From Anaerolineales bacterium (GTDB taxonomy: Bacteria; Chloroflexota; Anaerolineae; Anaerolineales; UBA11579): a DNA stretch of 64,000 nt. This document shows positions 19,367 to 28,709 of the stretch, one piece after another (the stretch's first letter is position 1; each line of letters starts with the position of its first letter). Below the pieces are notes generated by a model. That model was not told where the DNA came from. It made no database searches and saw only the letters and a list, made by a program, of their open reading frames with translations. The position numbers and the translations under genes are program-made. The stretch lies in NCBI GenBank assembly GCA_025808555.1, contig CP075526.1, forward strand, positions 1,070,712 through 1,134,711, written 5' to 3'.

Positions 19367-19810
19367 ACGTTTTAATTCCTGTCATTGCTAGCAAGTGCCA
19401 CTTTCACCCGGCATTATTCGGAACCTGAGCGGAGTGAGACAAGGAAACCTTTAGGTCGCTCTCAAACCAGCCAGCCTTTTCTTGACCTAAAGGATTCCTC
19501 GGCTGTAGTGATTGAGGGCGGGGCTGACTTCTAAAAGACCGCCTCGGAATGACATTTTGTCTGTGATTGCGAGCTACAGTTTGGCGGCAACAGACTGTGT
19601 GGATAGATTGCTTCGTCGGCGCTGTGCGTTATGCGCGGCAGCGCATCCCTCGCAAAATCACAAGTTTTCAGCAGGCTTTGTCTTGAAAACTGGCGTTCTG
19701 ACTGCCCTTCGCTCAGGGCGACACGACTTTGAGATTTAGTGTTTGCCAGAAGATGTGAAATCACGCGGCAAATGCGCAGCATTTGCCCAAGGCTGGGTGC
19801 TTTTCCCGGC
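19367..19810. other. gap after msrA: repeat remnants, no gene
   Basis: I see no supported gene. The segment 19494-19552 (AGGATTCCTCGGCTG...CCTCGGAATGACAT) resembles 26150-26212 and appears to be a dispersed repeat. Further on are ATTGCGAG and GATTGCTTCG pieces (19565-19616) of the GCAATGACA family. Short open frames here run through these repeats and lack ribosome sites. Confidence 0.5.
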
Positions 19811-20305
19811 CTAATAGTCCCGCATGGCCCAGCCGGCGGTAGGTTCGTGCTCCCAGGGGTAGACAATGAAGGCGTCTGTGCTGGCAGCGAAGTAATCCGG
19901 GCGGGTGTTATCAAAAAGGTTGCGATGGGGGTTGAAGTGCAACACGCTGGTGAAGGGCATGCCGCCAGCAGCGGAGACGCGGTTCTTGACGGCGGTGCTG
20001 GTGCGGCCGGAACCCCAGACGTCATCGACCACAAGAATACGGCGGCCGCGCAGCAGTTCATCGTCTGGGAATTGCACAAATTTGGGAAAGACGAGCATTT
20101 TTTGGCGGGCAATTTCCATCTGGGCGGGGAAGTCCACTGCGGCGGTAAGGATCTCGGCCAGGCCCATGCGCTCGGCCAGCATGCCGCCGGGCACGATGCC
20201 ACCGCGGGTGATGAGCAGCATGGCCTGGAACTCATGCTCGAACTGCTGCATGAGCAGGTTGATGAGATGTTGGACTTCTTCCCAGCTGACTAATTCTCGA
20301 CGCAC
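19811..20305 (-). CDS. phosphoribosyltransferase (type I PRTase, purine-like)
   Basis: The product is about 164 residues. The type I PRPP loop RRILVVDDVWGSGRTST (about residue 90) and an early TRGGIVPGGMLAERM match xanthine/guanine/hypoxanthine phosphoribosyltransferases, which make nucleotides from a base and PRPP. The C-terminal YPWEHEP hood resembles Gpt-type enzymes. GTG at 20305 is chosen because GAGGGA lies 6 bases before it; a TTG two codons upstream would sit directly on that site. It lies 19 bases downstream of priA on the same strand, so the genes are probably co-transcribed. The exact base preference is not readable from sequence. Confidence 0.8.
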   Translation of the reverse strand: MRRELVSWEEVQHLINLLMQQFEHEFQAMLLITRGGIVPGGMLAERMGLAEILTAAVDFPAQMEIARQKMLVFPKFVQFPDDELLRGRRILVVDDVWGSGRTSTAVKNRVSAAGGMPFTSVLHFNPHRNLFDNTRPDYFAASTDAFIVYPWEHEPTAGWAMRDY

Positions 20306-20324
20306 TGACAATCCCTCGCAAACA

Positions 20325-22763
20325 TTATAGTGGCGCAGGCGGATTTACTTCGACGCGCCAGCCGGGCAATCGCAGACCGCGCACCAGCTCGGCAGGTTGC
20401 GGGCCGCGCAGCAGAATCTGCCAGCGGTACTCCTTGTTGACGCGGGCGTGGAAGCTGGGCGCCGGGCCGATGACATCGGTAGAGCCGCGGCCCTGGCGGG
20501 CGATCTGGGCGTGCAGTTCGGCGGCCAGGGCGCCAGCTTCCTGCTCAGCCTTGCGGGCATCGAGATGGCGGAACTCCAAACGTAGCAGTTGGGCAAAGGG
20601 TGGGTAGCGCAGCTGGCGGCGGTAGGCGCTCTCGGTTTCGTAGAAGCCAGCGTAATCATGCGCGGCGGCAGCCTGGATGGCGTAATGCTCAGGCTGGAAG
20701 GTTTGGAAGATGACGCGGCCGCCGAGCGCAGAGCGCCCGGCACGGCCGGCAACCTGAGTGAGGAGCTGGAAGACGCGTTCGGCGGCACGGTAGTGGGGCA
20801 TCTGCAGGCCGACATCGGCGAGGACCACACCGACGAGAGTCACCTTGGGCAGATCCAAGCCCTTGGTGAGCATCTGCGTGCCGACCAGCACATCAGCCTG
20901 ATGCTCAGCGAATTGATAGAGAATGCGCTGGTGAGCCCCTTTGGTGCGGGTACTGTCGCGATCCCAGCGTAGAGTGCGGGCGGTTGGTAGCAGGCGAGCC
21001 AATTCTTTCACGACGGATTCAGTGCCGGTGCCGTAGTGGCGGATATTTGCGCTCTGACAATTGGGGCAAGCCTGCGGAAGCGTGCGCTGGTAGCCGCACT
21101 GGTGGCATACGAGGTCGTGGGTGAGTTCGCTACTTCCGTGCTGGGTCAGCGGGGTTTCGCAATTGGGGCAGCGCATCACATGGCCGCAGTCACGGCAGAA
21201 GACGTAGGTGGCGCTGCCGCGGCGATTGAGGAACAAGATAGCCTGTTGGCCGCGCTGCAGCACTTGCTCCAGCTCGCTTTGCAAGCCGCGGCTGAAGATG
21301 GAACGGTTGCCCGCCTTGAGCTCGCGGCGCATGTCGACGATCTCGACCGGCGGCAGCGCGGGCGCTTTGTCGATGGCGCCGTGGGCCTGGACGCGCTCGG
21401 GCAGCTGCAACAACTGCCAGGCGCCGCTACGCGCCTGGGTGTAGCTGCCGACATCGGGCGTGGCGGAGCCGAGCAGTACCAGCGCGTTCGAAATTTTGCC
21501 AAGCTGCAAAGCGGCCGTGCGGGCGTGATAGTGCACATCTTGCTGGGCTTCGTAGTAGCTGTCATCATGCTCTTCGTCGAGCACGATGAGGCCGAGATTC
21601 TCGAGCGGGGCGAAGAGGGCGCTGCGTGGACCGACGACCACGCGCAGCTCACCGCGGCGGACGCGGCGCCAGGTGTCGTAGCGCTCGCCGTCGGAAAGCT
21701 CGGAGTGCAGCAGGCCGACCTGATTGCCGAAGCGAGCGAAGAAACGCTGGACGGTTTGGGGAGTCAACGCAATCTCCGGCACCAGCACGATTGCGGTGCG
21801 CCCGGCGGCGAGGGCGTGAGCCACGGCGCGCAGGTAGATCTCGGTCTTACCGGAGCTGGTGACGCCATGCAGCAGGATCGGCTCGGGGTCAGAGCTGGCG
21901 AGTGCGGCCTCGACGGCGCGCCAGGCGGCGTCTTGGGCGGGGGTGAGCTTGAGGGCCACATCCATCGCAGTTTGCAGGCCCACGAGCGGGTCACGCACCT
22001 GCTCAGCCTCGCCGAGCTCCACATAGCCGTGCTCCTCCAAATAGCGCAGATCCGCCAACTGGGCGCCGCTCTCGGCATACAGCCATTCAGCGGCAATGTG
22101 GCCGCGCTCGCGCTGCAGGACATCCAGCAAGGCGGCGCGGCGAGCCTGCACGGCTGCGGTTTTGCCGAGCTTGAGTTCAGGCGGTGGAGCGTGGAGCAGG
22201 CGTGCGGTGCGCACCAAGCGGGCCTTTTGACGCGGGAAAGGGATGACCGGCTGGGTGGCAATGAGGCCGCGGCCCTGCAGGGCGCGGATGGAGGCGCGCC
22301 AATTGCGGCGTGGCAATGCCTTATCGAGCTGACTGCCAGTGAGGGCGCCGCGTTTGACCAGCGTATCCAAAACCAGACGCTGTGCGGAGGTGAACTCGGC
22401 AGGGACGGGTATGGCGGTAAGGCTGTAGAGCACATCGGCGGTGCGGCCAATGCCGGGCGGGAGCATCAAAGCCACGCATGCCGCTACTGGGGCCAGGGTT
22501 GCATCGGCCAGTTGGCGGGCAAGCTCGAGTTGAGCGGCGGTCAGCACGGGATCGTCGTCGAGCAAGCTATCAATGGGGCGGGTTTCGGCCACCTCCGGCG
22601 TGTCCACACTGCGCAGCACGACACCCTGGACGATCAGTTTGCCAAACGGCGCCAGCACCAGATGGCCGGGGCGCAGGGTGTGCTCCAGCTCAGGCGGGAC
22701 GTGATAGTGAAAGACGCCAGAAACTTTGGGAACGTTGACGGCTAGTTCAACATACTCAGGCAT
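20325..22763 (-). CDS. priA: primosomal protein N' (replication restart helicase PriA)
   Basis: This 812-residue 3'-5' helicase reloads the replisome at broken forks. Order: N-terminal 3'-DNA-binding domain (VFHYHVPPELEHTLRPGHLVLAPFG), a winged-helix region, a helicase core with Walker A HGVTSSGKTEIY (about residue 300), LDEEHDDSYY (DExH, about 393), GSATPDV, eight zinc-binding cysteines in CRDCGHVMRCPNC and CHQCGYQRTLPQACPNC, GTQMLTKGLD, and QVAGRAGR (motif VI). All key motifs are intact. It is followed by a PRTase gene after 19 bases and preceded by the PP2C-like gene after 20 bases, suggesting a three-gene unit. Confidence 0.95.
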   Translation of the reverse strand: MPEYVELAVNVPKVSGVFHYHVPPELEHTLRPGHLVLAPFGKLIVQGVVLRSVDTPEVAETRPIDSLLDDDPVLTAAQLELARQLADATLAPVAACVALMLPPGIGRTADVLYSLTAIPVPAEFTSAQRLVLDTLVKRGALTGSQLDKALPRRNWRASIRALQGRGLIATQPVIPFPRQKARLVRTARLLHAPPPELKLGKTAAVQARRAALLDVLQRERGHIAAEWLYAESGAQLADLRYLEEHGYVELGEAEQVRDPLVGLQTAMDVALKLTPAQDAAWRAVEAALASSDPEPILLHGVTSSGKTEIYLRAVAHALAAGRTAIVLVPEIALTPQTVQRFFARFGNQVGLLHSELSDGERYDTWRRVRRGELRVVVGPRSALFAPLENLGLIVLDEEHDDSYYEAQQDVHYHARTAALQLGKISNALVLLGSATPDVGSYTQARSGAWQLLQLPERVQAHGAIDKAPALPPVEIVDMRRELKAGNRSIFSRGLQSELEQVLQRGQQAILFLNRRGSATYVFCRDCGHVMRCPNCETPLTQHGSSELTHDLVCHQCGYQRTLPQACPNCQSANIRHYGTGTESVVKELARLLPTARTLRWDRDSTRTKGAHQRILYQFAEHQADVLVGTQMLTKGLDLPKVTLVGVVLADVGLQMPHYRAAERVFQLLTQVAGRAGRSALGGRVIFQTFQPEHYAIQAAAAHDYAGFYETESAYRRQLRYPPFAQLLRLEFRHLDARKAEQEAGALAAELHAQIARQGRGSTDVIGPAPSFHARVNKEYRWQILLRGPQPAELVRGLRLPGWRVEVNPPAPL

Positions 22764-22783
22764 GCGTACGCCTTCGGCCTTGC

Positions 22784-24991
22784 CTAAGGCATGGGGCCAA
22801 AGTAGACCTGGTTCTGGAAGGCCAGAAAGACGAAGCGATTGGGCGAGATGGTGAACGCTGTGACCAAGCTAGATGGAAGCTCGTTCTGCGCGCGCAATTG
22901 GCGGGTCATGCTGAGGCGGGTGCTGAACTGATAGACCGACGGCACGATGGGATCGAGAAAGAACAGTGAAGGACCAGGCGGGTCGGTGAGGAAAAGTTGT
23001 GAGAAGTTGGCGCCTGCCACTGTGGGGCCGCTCTGCTGGCCCGGGCGCGTATCGCCAAATTCCAGCGGGTCGGTGCAGGTGGTGGGGTTGTCGAGATCAT
23101 CACTGAAGACACAGGCCGCCACGCGGCCCGTCACATCCAGAATATAGAGGGTATCTCCATCCATCACGATGTCAACGGCCTGCTGCATACTGGGCACTTC
23201 TGCGCCGAAGAAGAAACGCGGCTCGCCCGTGAAGGAGCCGCCCTCGCCGAAGTAGACCCAGACCGCGTTGGTGACGGGGTCGAGAATATAGAGATTGTTG
23301 TTCTCTATGGCAATGGCGACCGGCTTACCCCAATGGCTATCCGGTTCATTGAGGACGGCGGCGGCGGGCGGCTCGCCGACGATGCAGTAAATGATGTTGC
23401 CATTGGCATCAATGGCGGCAAGGGTGGCGCCCAGGACGTGTGAGCCGGAGGGCAGGAGAGCCATATCCACCAAATTGCTGACAATGGTGCCAGCGTACGA
23501 GGCGGGCTCGCACGAGAAATCATTATCCAACTGGTAGCCGCTGGAGGTGAGAAAGGCACGCAATACTTTGCCTGTATTGGAATCCAGCATATAGAGGTCA
23601 CGATTGTCGGCGACCATTTGGGTAATGTTGGTGGCGCGCGGCAGGTTGGTGAAGAGGGCGGGCTGAAGGTTCATGCGCTCGATGAAGTCAAGTTCATCCA
23701 GCGCGAGGCGGGCCTGGGACAGCAACTCGGCGGCGGCCTGAGCATCTTGCTCGTAGGCCGAGGCGCGCTCAGCGTAGTGCACGGCGACGATCCAGGCCTG
23801 GCGAATCTCGACCGGGTTCTCGCGGGCCTGGGCCAGGGCGGCGGCGCTTTGCGCCTGGGCCAGATAGTTTTCGTAGAGCTGGACACGCCCGAATTGCAAG
23901 TAGATGACCGAGACCAGGATGACCACCGCGAGGGGAACTGCAATGGCGATGATGGCGAGGGTTTGGCGCGGTAGATTGAAGACCGGTTCGTCTGGGAGCA
24001 GGCGGAGGAGGAAGCTGCGCAGGCCTGGCGAGACGCGTAGCCAAAATTGGCGGGCGCGAGTGGCAATTTCATCTATAAGCACCGAAAAACCGCTGGGCTC
24101 CTCGGGTTCGTGTTGCGTGGGCCAGTCAGTTTCTGGCAACTCAGCCTGAGCAGCCGAGCGCGGATAGGCGCCTGTCTCTTCAATATCAGGCTCAGGCAGC
24201 TGCTCCCAAGCCTCCAGGCGGGGCTCGGGGGCGGCGGGCGGCGCGGCGGGGGCAGCAGGAGCCGGAGCGACGCTGGCGGTTTGCGGGCGGGCGGCGGGCG
24301 GCGCGTCTTCAAAGCTGGTCATGAGGCTGAGGCGGCCAGTGCCAGGCTGGGCCATGAGCATGAGGGCGCGCAGGTGTGTGCCAGCCTCGCTGAGGAAGCG
24401 GCGGCGTAGGGTGGAAAGCTTCTGGCCGGCTACACTGGCGAGAGTCTTTTCATTCCAGCCGGTGGGGATGTCTGGCACGAGCAGCAGGCAATCGCCGGCG
24501 GTGATCTCGGTTTGGTAAAAACGAATTTCGGTCTGACTGCCCATACCAAGGCCGCGGCCGGAGGCTGGGGCATCGTAAAAGTGCTGGATGGTGTTGTTGA
24601 GCACGAAGCCATGCTGAGCGCCAGCCTGAGCCAGGGTGACGCGCTCGTCGCGTATCGAGAGGACGCTCAGCCGGGCTGCGCCGGGCTGGCCGCGCTGATT
24701 GAGCTGCAGGAAGTAGGCGTTGAGCCGGTCGATCTGCTCACGCAGGGCGGCGGTGACGGAGCCGGGCGTGCGGAAGTAACCCTCAGCCAGGTCACCGAGC
24801 AGGGCATGCTGCTGGTCAGCGCTGAGGGTGATCTCAGGCGGCAGGGTGAGATGCAGCACCAGGCGCTCGCCGGCGCGGCCGCGGGCGGCGCGGCGCGGTG
24901 AAGCCAGCAGGTATACGCCGGGCAGGTAAGCCTGGTCTTGTCCGTCGCGTCTGTAGAGGGGTACTACGAAGAGATCGAGCGCGTTAGGCAT
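22784..24991 (-). CDS. PP2C-like / transmembrane / beta-propeller-like protein
   Basis: The product has about 735 residues in three parts. Residues 1-225 resemble a PP2C-type phosphatase fold (RLSVLSIRDERVTLAQAG, then GDCLLLVPDIPTGW), but the acidic metal-binding residues of active PP2C enzymes are not obvious, so it may be a pseudophosphatase. Residues 225-310 are a Pro/Ala/Glu-rich linker. A single transmembrane helix (IIAIAVPLAVVILVSVIYL) lies near 345-365. The C-terminal 330 residues have repeated units such as DNRDLYMLDSNTGKVL, NNLYILDPVTNAVWVY and DGDTLYILDVTGRVAA, which suggest a beta-propeller outside the membrane. The ATG at 24991 is a reasoned choice; an upstream GTG at 25018 is possible. 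Function unknown; a sensor or surface role is inferred. Confidence 0.6.
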   Translation of the reverse strand: MPNALDLFVVPLYRRDGQDQAYLPGVYLLASPRRAARGRAGERLVLHLTLPPEITLSADQQHALLGDLAEGYFRTPGSVTAALREQIDRLNAYFLQLNQRGQPGAARLSVLSIRDERVTLAQAGAQHGFVLNNTIQHFYDAPASGRGLGMGSQTEIRFYQTEITAGDCLLLVPDIPTGWNEKTLASVAGQKLSTLRRRFLSEAGTHLRALMLMAQPGTGRLSLMTSFEDAPPAARPQTASVAPAPAAPAAPPAAPEPRLEAWEQLPEPDIEETGAYPRSAAQAELPETDWPTQHEPEEPSGFSVLIDEIATRARQFWLRVSPGLRSFLLRLLPDEPVFNLPRQTLAIIAIAVPLAVVILVSVIYLQFGRVQLYENYLAQAQSAAALAQARENPVEIRQAWIVAVHYAERASAYEQDAQAAAELLSQARLALDELDFIERMNLQPALFTNLPRATNITQMVADNRDLYMLDSNTGKVLRAFLTSSGYQLDNDFSCEPASYAGTIVSNLVDMALLPSGSHVLGATLAAIDANGNIIYCIVGEPPAAAVLNEPDSHWGKPVAIAIENNNLYILDPVTNAVWVYFGEGGSFTGEPRFFFGAEVPSMQQAVDIVMDGDTLYILDVTGRVAACVFSDDLDNPTTCTDPLEFGDTRPGQQSGPTVAGANFSQLFLTDPPGPSLFFLDPIVPSVYQFSTRLSMTRQLRAQNELPSSLVTAFTISPNRFVFLAFQNQVYFGPMP

Positions 24992-25096
24992 ATGGATAAG
25001 CGCCGCAATTGTACGCACTGCATGTACTACGCGCGCAAAAAATTATACTGGTAAAATCCCTTGAGTCATTCTGCACAAACTTCCACGCATCAATCC

Positions 25097-26101
25097 ATGA
25101 AGATAGACATCATTCGCAACACAGCCTCCTGGGCAACCTTGCAGCAGGAGTGGGACGCGCTTTTGCAAAAAAGCCATCTCAATCTGCCCTTCCTGACCTT
25201 TGCCTTCCAGCAGGCCTGGTGGCAGCATCTGGGCGGTGGTGAGTGGCAGGATGCCGAGCTGCACATCATTACCGGCCGCGGCGAGGACGGGGCGTTGCTG
25301 GGGATTGCGCCCCTGTTCCGCACTCCGGACGGGCAGCTGTATTTGATCGGCAGCCATGAAATTGCCGACTACCTGGACTTTATCGCCAGGCCGCAGGACT
25401 TGGACGCGTTTGTGCAAGCCGTGCTTGAGGCATTGAAGGCGGATGAAGGCTGGGCGCAGCTGACGCTGTACAACATCCTGGACGAGTCAAAGACGATTGA
25501 AAGCGTACAGGCCGCGGCGCAAGCCGCCGGGCTGCAGGCAGCAGAGGAAACATTGCAGCCGTGCCCATACATCGCGTTGCCGGAGAACTTCGACGCCTAC
25601 CTGGAAAGCCTAGACAGCAAGCAAGCGCACGAACTGCGGCGCAAGATGCGCAAAGCGGCACGGAACGTGTTGCCGGTGAGCACCGAGCTGATCAGCGAGG
25701 CGGGCGGGCTGGACCAGGCCCTGGATGACTTCTTTGGCCTGATGACGCAAGAGGAAGACAAGCTGAAGTTCCTGACGCCCGCCATGCGAGTGCAGATGGA
25801 AGCGATCGCCCGGGCGGCCTTCGCCGGCGGCTGGCTGCAACTGGTGTTCCTCAAGGTTGGCATGCAACGGGCGGCGGCGTACATGAACTTTGACTACGAC
25901 AACCGCATCTGGGGCTACAACGCCGGGTTCAGCAATGCGCATGCGCAGCTTTCACCCGGCTGGTTGATGATGGCGGAGATGATGCAACGCAGCATTGAGG
26001 AAAAGAAGGTCGTGTTTGACTTCATGCGCGGGGATGAAGAATACAAGTACCGCTTTGGGGCAGTGAACCGCTTCGTCAAGAAAGTGACTATTCGACGCTA
26101 A
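25097..26101 (+). CDS. CelD/BcsL-type GNAT acetyltransferase
   Basis: The 334-residue product has a double-GNAT layout. The N-terminal domain contains NLPFLTFAFQQAWWQHLGGG and the C-terminal domain ends in VFDFMRGDEEYKYRFG, the hallmark of the CelD/BcsL (Acetyltransf_6, FemAB-like) group linked to cell-surface polysaccharide or peptidoglycan modification. KQAHELRRKMRKA in the middle is also typical. I chose ATG 25097; a TATACT box at 25044-25049 gives a leader of about 40 bases, but there is no good ribosome site. It faces away from the PP2C-like gene. Substrate unknown. Confidence 0.75.
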   Translation: MKIDIIRNTASWATLQQEWDALLQKSHLNLPFLTFAFQQAWWQHLGGGEWQDAELHIITGRGEDGALLGIAPLFRTPDGQLYLIGSHEIADYLDFIARPQDLDAFVQAVLEALKADEGWAQLTLYNILDESKTIESVQAAAQAAGLQAAEETLQPCPYIALPENFDAYLESLDSKQAHELRRKMRKAARNVLPVSTELISEAGGLDQALDDFFGLMTQEEDKLKFLTPAMRVQMEAIARAAFAGGWLQLVFLKVGMQRAAAYMNFDYDNRIWGYNAGFSNAHAQLSPGWLMMAEMMQRSIEEKKVVFDFMRGDEEYKYRFGAVNRFVKKVTIRR

Positions 26102-26143
26102 TCGCTCGGATGGTAGTTTAAAAATCAACTCTTGGAATACAAG

Positions 26144-26215
26144 ACTACAGGGATTCCTCGCTGAGATGGCCTGGCGTTCCGGTATTTAACCTTAGCACCC
26201 GCTCGGAATGACACA
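26144..26215. repeat. dispersed repeat, GGATTCCTCG...CTCGGAATGACA type
   Basis: AGGGATTCCTCGCTGAGATGG at the left and CGCTCGGAATGACACAAG at the right correspond to the ends of the segment at 19494-19552. It sits between the acetyltransferase stop and a terminator. Confidence 0.5.
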
Positions 26216-26226
26216 AGTAAACAAAA

Positions 26227-26254
26227 AAACGCCTGCTAAAGCAGGCGTTTTTTT
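26227..26254. terminator. bidirectional terminator
   Basis: AAACGCCTGC and GCAGGCGTTT (26227-26236, 26241-26250) flank a TAAA loop. A runs on the left and T runs on the right let it serve both the acetyltransferase and the convergent racemase gene. Confidence 0.9.
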
Positions 26255-26279
26255 GTTTATACGAGGTGACTGGGGTTGG

Positions 26280-26966
26280 TCAGGCTGCGGCGTAGCGCAG
26301 GGCGGCGCGGGCGAGCAAGCGGGTCGAGTCTAGAGTGGGCAGCACGGAGTCTTGCGGCTCGATGAGCAGCGGGATCTCGGTGCAGCACAGGCCTACGGCG
26401 TCGCAGCCCTGCTCCGCAAACTGCGCGATCAGGGATTGGAAGTAGCGCCGCGTCTCGGGCAGCATGGTGCCGTAGATGAGTTCATCCACGATGTGCTTGT
26501 GCACCTGCTGGCGCTGGGCCAGGTCAGGGAACTTGAGCTCAATGCCCATCGGCTCCAGCTTGCGCGGGTAGACCGGGCCTTCTATGAGCGGTTGGGTGCC
26601 GAGGATGCCGACACGTTTATAGCCGCGGGCCAGGGCCTCGCGGCCCACTTCTTCGGCGATGTGCAACCAGGGCAGCGGCGAGCGCTCGATGACCGGGTCG
26701 ATGGATACGTGGACGGTATTGTCCGGGCAGATCAGGAAATCAGCCCCCATGGCGGCAAGCTTGTTGGCCGACTGCAAGATGGTTTCGCTGACCTGATCCC
26801 ACTTGCCCTCTTCGGAAGGAAAGTGATAGTCGCCCATGTTGAAGTTGTGCAGGGTGACTTCGGGATTATTGAAGGGGCCGAAGAATTCTTTGCTCTCCTG
26901 AATGATGGTGCGATAGCACAGGGCTGCACCTTCGTACGAGACGCCAACAATACCGATGTGCTTCAT
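26280..26966 (-). CDS. aspartate/glutamate racemase family protein
   Basis: The 228-residue product is a cofactor-independent amino-acid racemase that makes D-aspartate or a related D-amino acid. The two catalytic cysteines lie in LICPDNTVH (about residue 78) and GLCCTEIPLL (about 193), and the Asp/Glu racemase pattern GILGTQPLIEG links the two lobes. The start ATG at 26966 follows AGAGGAAC. It is 27 bases downstream of the R3H gene on the same strand and ends at a terminator. D-Asp use in peptidoglycan cross-bridges is one possible role, not shown here. Confidence 0.85.
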   Translation of the reverse strand: MKHIGIVGVSYEGAALCYRTIIQESKEFFGPFNNPEVTLHNFNMGDYHFPSEEGKWDQVSETILQSANKLAAMGADFLICPDNTVHVSIDPVIERSPLPWLHIAEEVGREALARGYKRVGILGTQPLIEGPVYPRKLEPMGIELKFPDLAQRQQVHKHIVDELIYGTMLPETRRYFQSLIAQFAEQGCDAVGLCCTEIPLLIEPQDSVLPTLDSTRLLARAALRYAAA

Positions 26967-26993
26967 TGTTCCTCTGAGAGCAGGGGTTAGTGG

Positions 26994-28709
26994 TTATTCA
27001 CGAAAGATACGAACGCGGCGATTGGGCTCTTTGCCGTAGGAGTGGGAGACCAACTTGGACTCCTCGACCATTTGGTGCTGCAGGCGCCGAATTTGAGAGG
27101 TAGCCGGAGGCAACTCCACCCAGCGCTCGCCGTTGAGCACGGCATCAATCGCCTGGCGGGTCTGGCCGAGCTGCTCGTCCATCTCGGCAGGCTCTTCCAT
27201 GCCGCCGGGAAGATCGAACAGGCCGGAGAGGAAGCGCTCCATCTGCGAGACGGTGTTGGCGCGCAACACATACACGGGCATGCCGCGCTGCTCAGCATCC
27301 ACGATGGGGCGCTGGCGCTTGCGGTAGTAGGTGCGCAGGGTGACAAGCACATCCGCCTCGCCGGGCTCTTTGACCGGGATGACGGGCACGCCGACGCGCT
27401 TGGCGGCATTCACCAGCCGGTTGCGCGCCACCCCGAAGGGGTAGATGCGCACCGGCTGAAGGCTGGCGCTGCTCCGCGGGGCCACGCTGGGCACGGCCAC
27501 CGCGGCGGGCTGGATGCGCGCATAGGCTTCATAGTCTCCGTCAGGTTCTTGGGCGCGGGCGGACGAATCGGTCACGGGCTCACGGCGGCGCGGTCCACCG
27601 CCCATGGAGCCGCCGCTGGATTGGCGGCCTGTGGGTGTGTTCTTGGCAAGTCGGCCACTGGTGCGCGGGGCGGATTCGCTGCGGCCGGAGCGGGCGGGTG
27701 CAGCGGCCGGTTGAGCCGCGGTGATCTTGATCTCGCCATTCTCATCGCGCATGCGCTGCTCAGGATCGATGGGATAACCGCGCAGCAAACCGTCTACCGC
27801 GATGGCAACGTCTCGATGCACGGCGAACTGGCTGCGGGACTGAATTTCGACGAGGACATCGAAGGTGGGCGGCGAGCGGCGCTCAAGCACCGTCTTTTGG
27901 GTACCGCGGCGGCGGGCTTCTTCATCTGACAGCGTGACGGATTCGATGCCGCCGACCAGGTCAGACAAGGTGGGGTTGAGCAGTAGGTTCTCGAGCGAGT
28001 TACCGTGGGCCGTGCCGATGAGCTGCACACCGCGCTCGGCGATGGTGCGGGCGGCCTTGGCCTCCAGCTCACGGCCGATCTCGTCGATGACGATGACCTG
28101 CGGGTTGTGGTTCTCCACCGCTTCGATCATGACCTCGTGCTGCATGGAAGGCGTCGCCACCTGCATGCGGCGGGCGCGGCCAACGGCCGGGTGGGGCACA
28201 TCGCCATCGCCGCCGATCTCGTTGGAGGTATCCACGATCACAACGCGGTTCTTCTCGGCCAGGATGCGGGCCGCCTCGCGCAGCAGGGTGGTCTTACCCA
28301 CGCCGGGGCGGCCGAGGATGAGCAGGCTCTTGCCATCCTGGATCAAGTCTTGAATGATGTCGATGGTGCCGTAGACGGCGCGGCCGACGCGCAGTGTCAG
28401 GCCAACCACATCGCCGCGGCGATTGCGAATAGCCGAAATGCGGTGCAGGCTGCGCTCAATGCCAGCGCGATTGTCTTCGTCAAAGTCGCGCAGGCGCTGG
28501 ACGACATAGGCGATGTCGTCTTTGCTGATCTCACGTTCCAGAAGTACAACTTCTTCGTTGACCAGGCGCGTGGTAGGAACCCGCCCAAGGTCAAGAATGA
28601 TCTCGAGCAGGTCAGAGCTGTTGTTGTGTTCGCGCACGGCGGCCTGCACATCAGGCGGCAGCACGCCGAGCAAAGCGTCAAGGTCGTCAGTGATTTGGCG
28701 TCTTGTCAT
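26994..28709 (-). CDS. SpoIIIAA/Ycf45-like AAA ATPase with C-terminal R3H domain
   Basis: The 571-residue product has a P-loop ATPase domain with LILGRPGVGKTTLLREAARIL (about 130-150), Walker B VIVIDEIG (about 205) and the SpoIIIAA-like GTAHGNSLENLL segment. A low-complexity Arg/Ser/Gly/Pro linker (about 340-410) follows, then a C-terminal single-strand nucleic-acid-binding R3H motif (RRLQHQMVEESKLVSHSYG). Proteins of this layout occur in cyanobacteria, plastids and Chloroflexi with no settled function; RNA or DNA remodelling is inferred. Its ATG overlaps the stop of the upstream gene (28706-28709), so the two are translationally coupled. Confidence 0.85.
   Translation of the reverse strand: MTRRQITDDLDALLGVLPPDVQAAVREHNNSSDLLEIILDLGRVPTTRLVNEEVVLLEREISKDDIAYVVQRLRDFDEDNRAGIERSLHRISAIRNRRGDVVGLTLRVGRAVYGTIDIIQDLIQDGKSLLILGRPGVGKTTLLREAARILAEKNRVVIVDTSNEIGGDGDVPHPAVGRARRMQVATPSMQHEVMIEAVENHNPQVIVIDEIGRELEAKAARTIAERGVQLIGTAHGNSLENLLLNPTLSDLVGGIESVTLSDEEARRRGTQKTVLERRSPPTFDVLVEIQSRSQFAVHRDVAIAVDGLLRGYPIDPEQRMRDENGEIKITAAQPAAAPARSGRSESAPRTSGRLAKNTPTGRQSSGGSMGGGPRRREPVTDSSARAQEPDGDYEAYARIQPAAVAVPSVAPRSSASLQPVRIYPFGVARNRLVNAAKRVGVPVIPVKEPGEADVLVTLRTYYRKRQRPIVDAEQRGMPVYVLRANTVSQMERFLSGLFDLPGGMEEPAEMDEQLGQTRQAIDAVLNGERWVELPPATSQIRRLQHQMVEESKLVSHSYGKEPNRRVRIFRE

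Noticed and set aside
21036-22745. 569-residue open frame antisense to priA
   Set aside because: No motif and no start signal; priA motifs are complete on the other strand.
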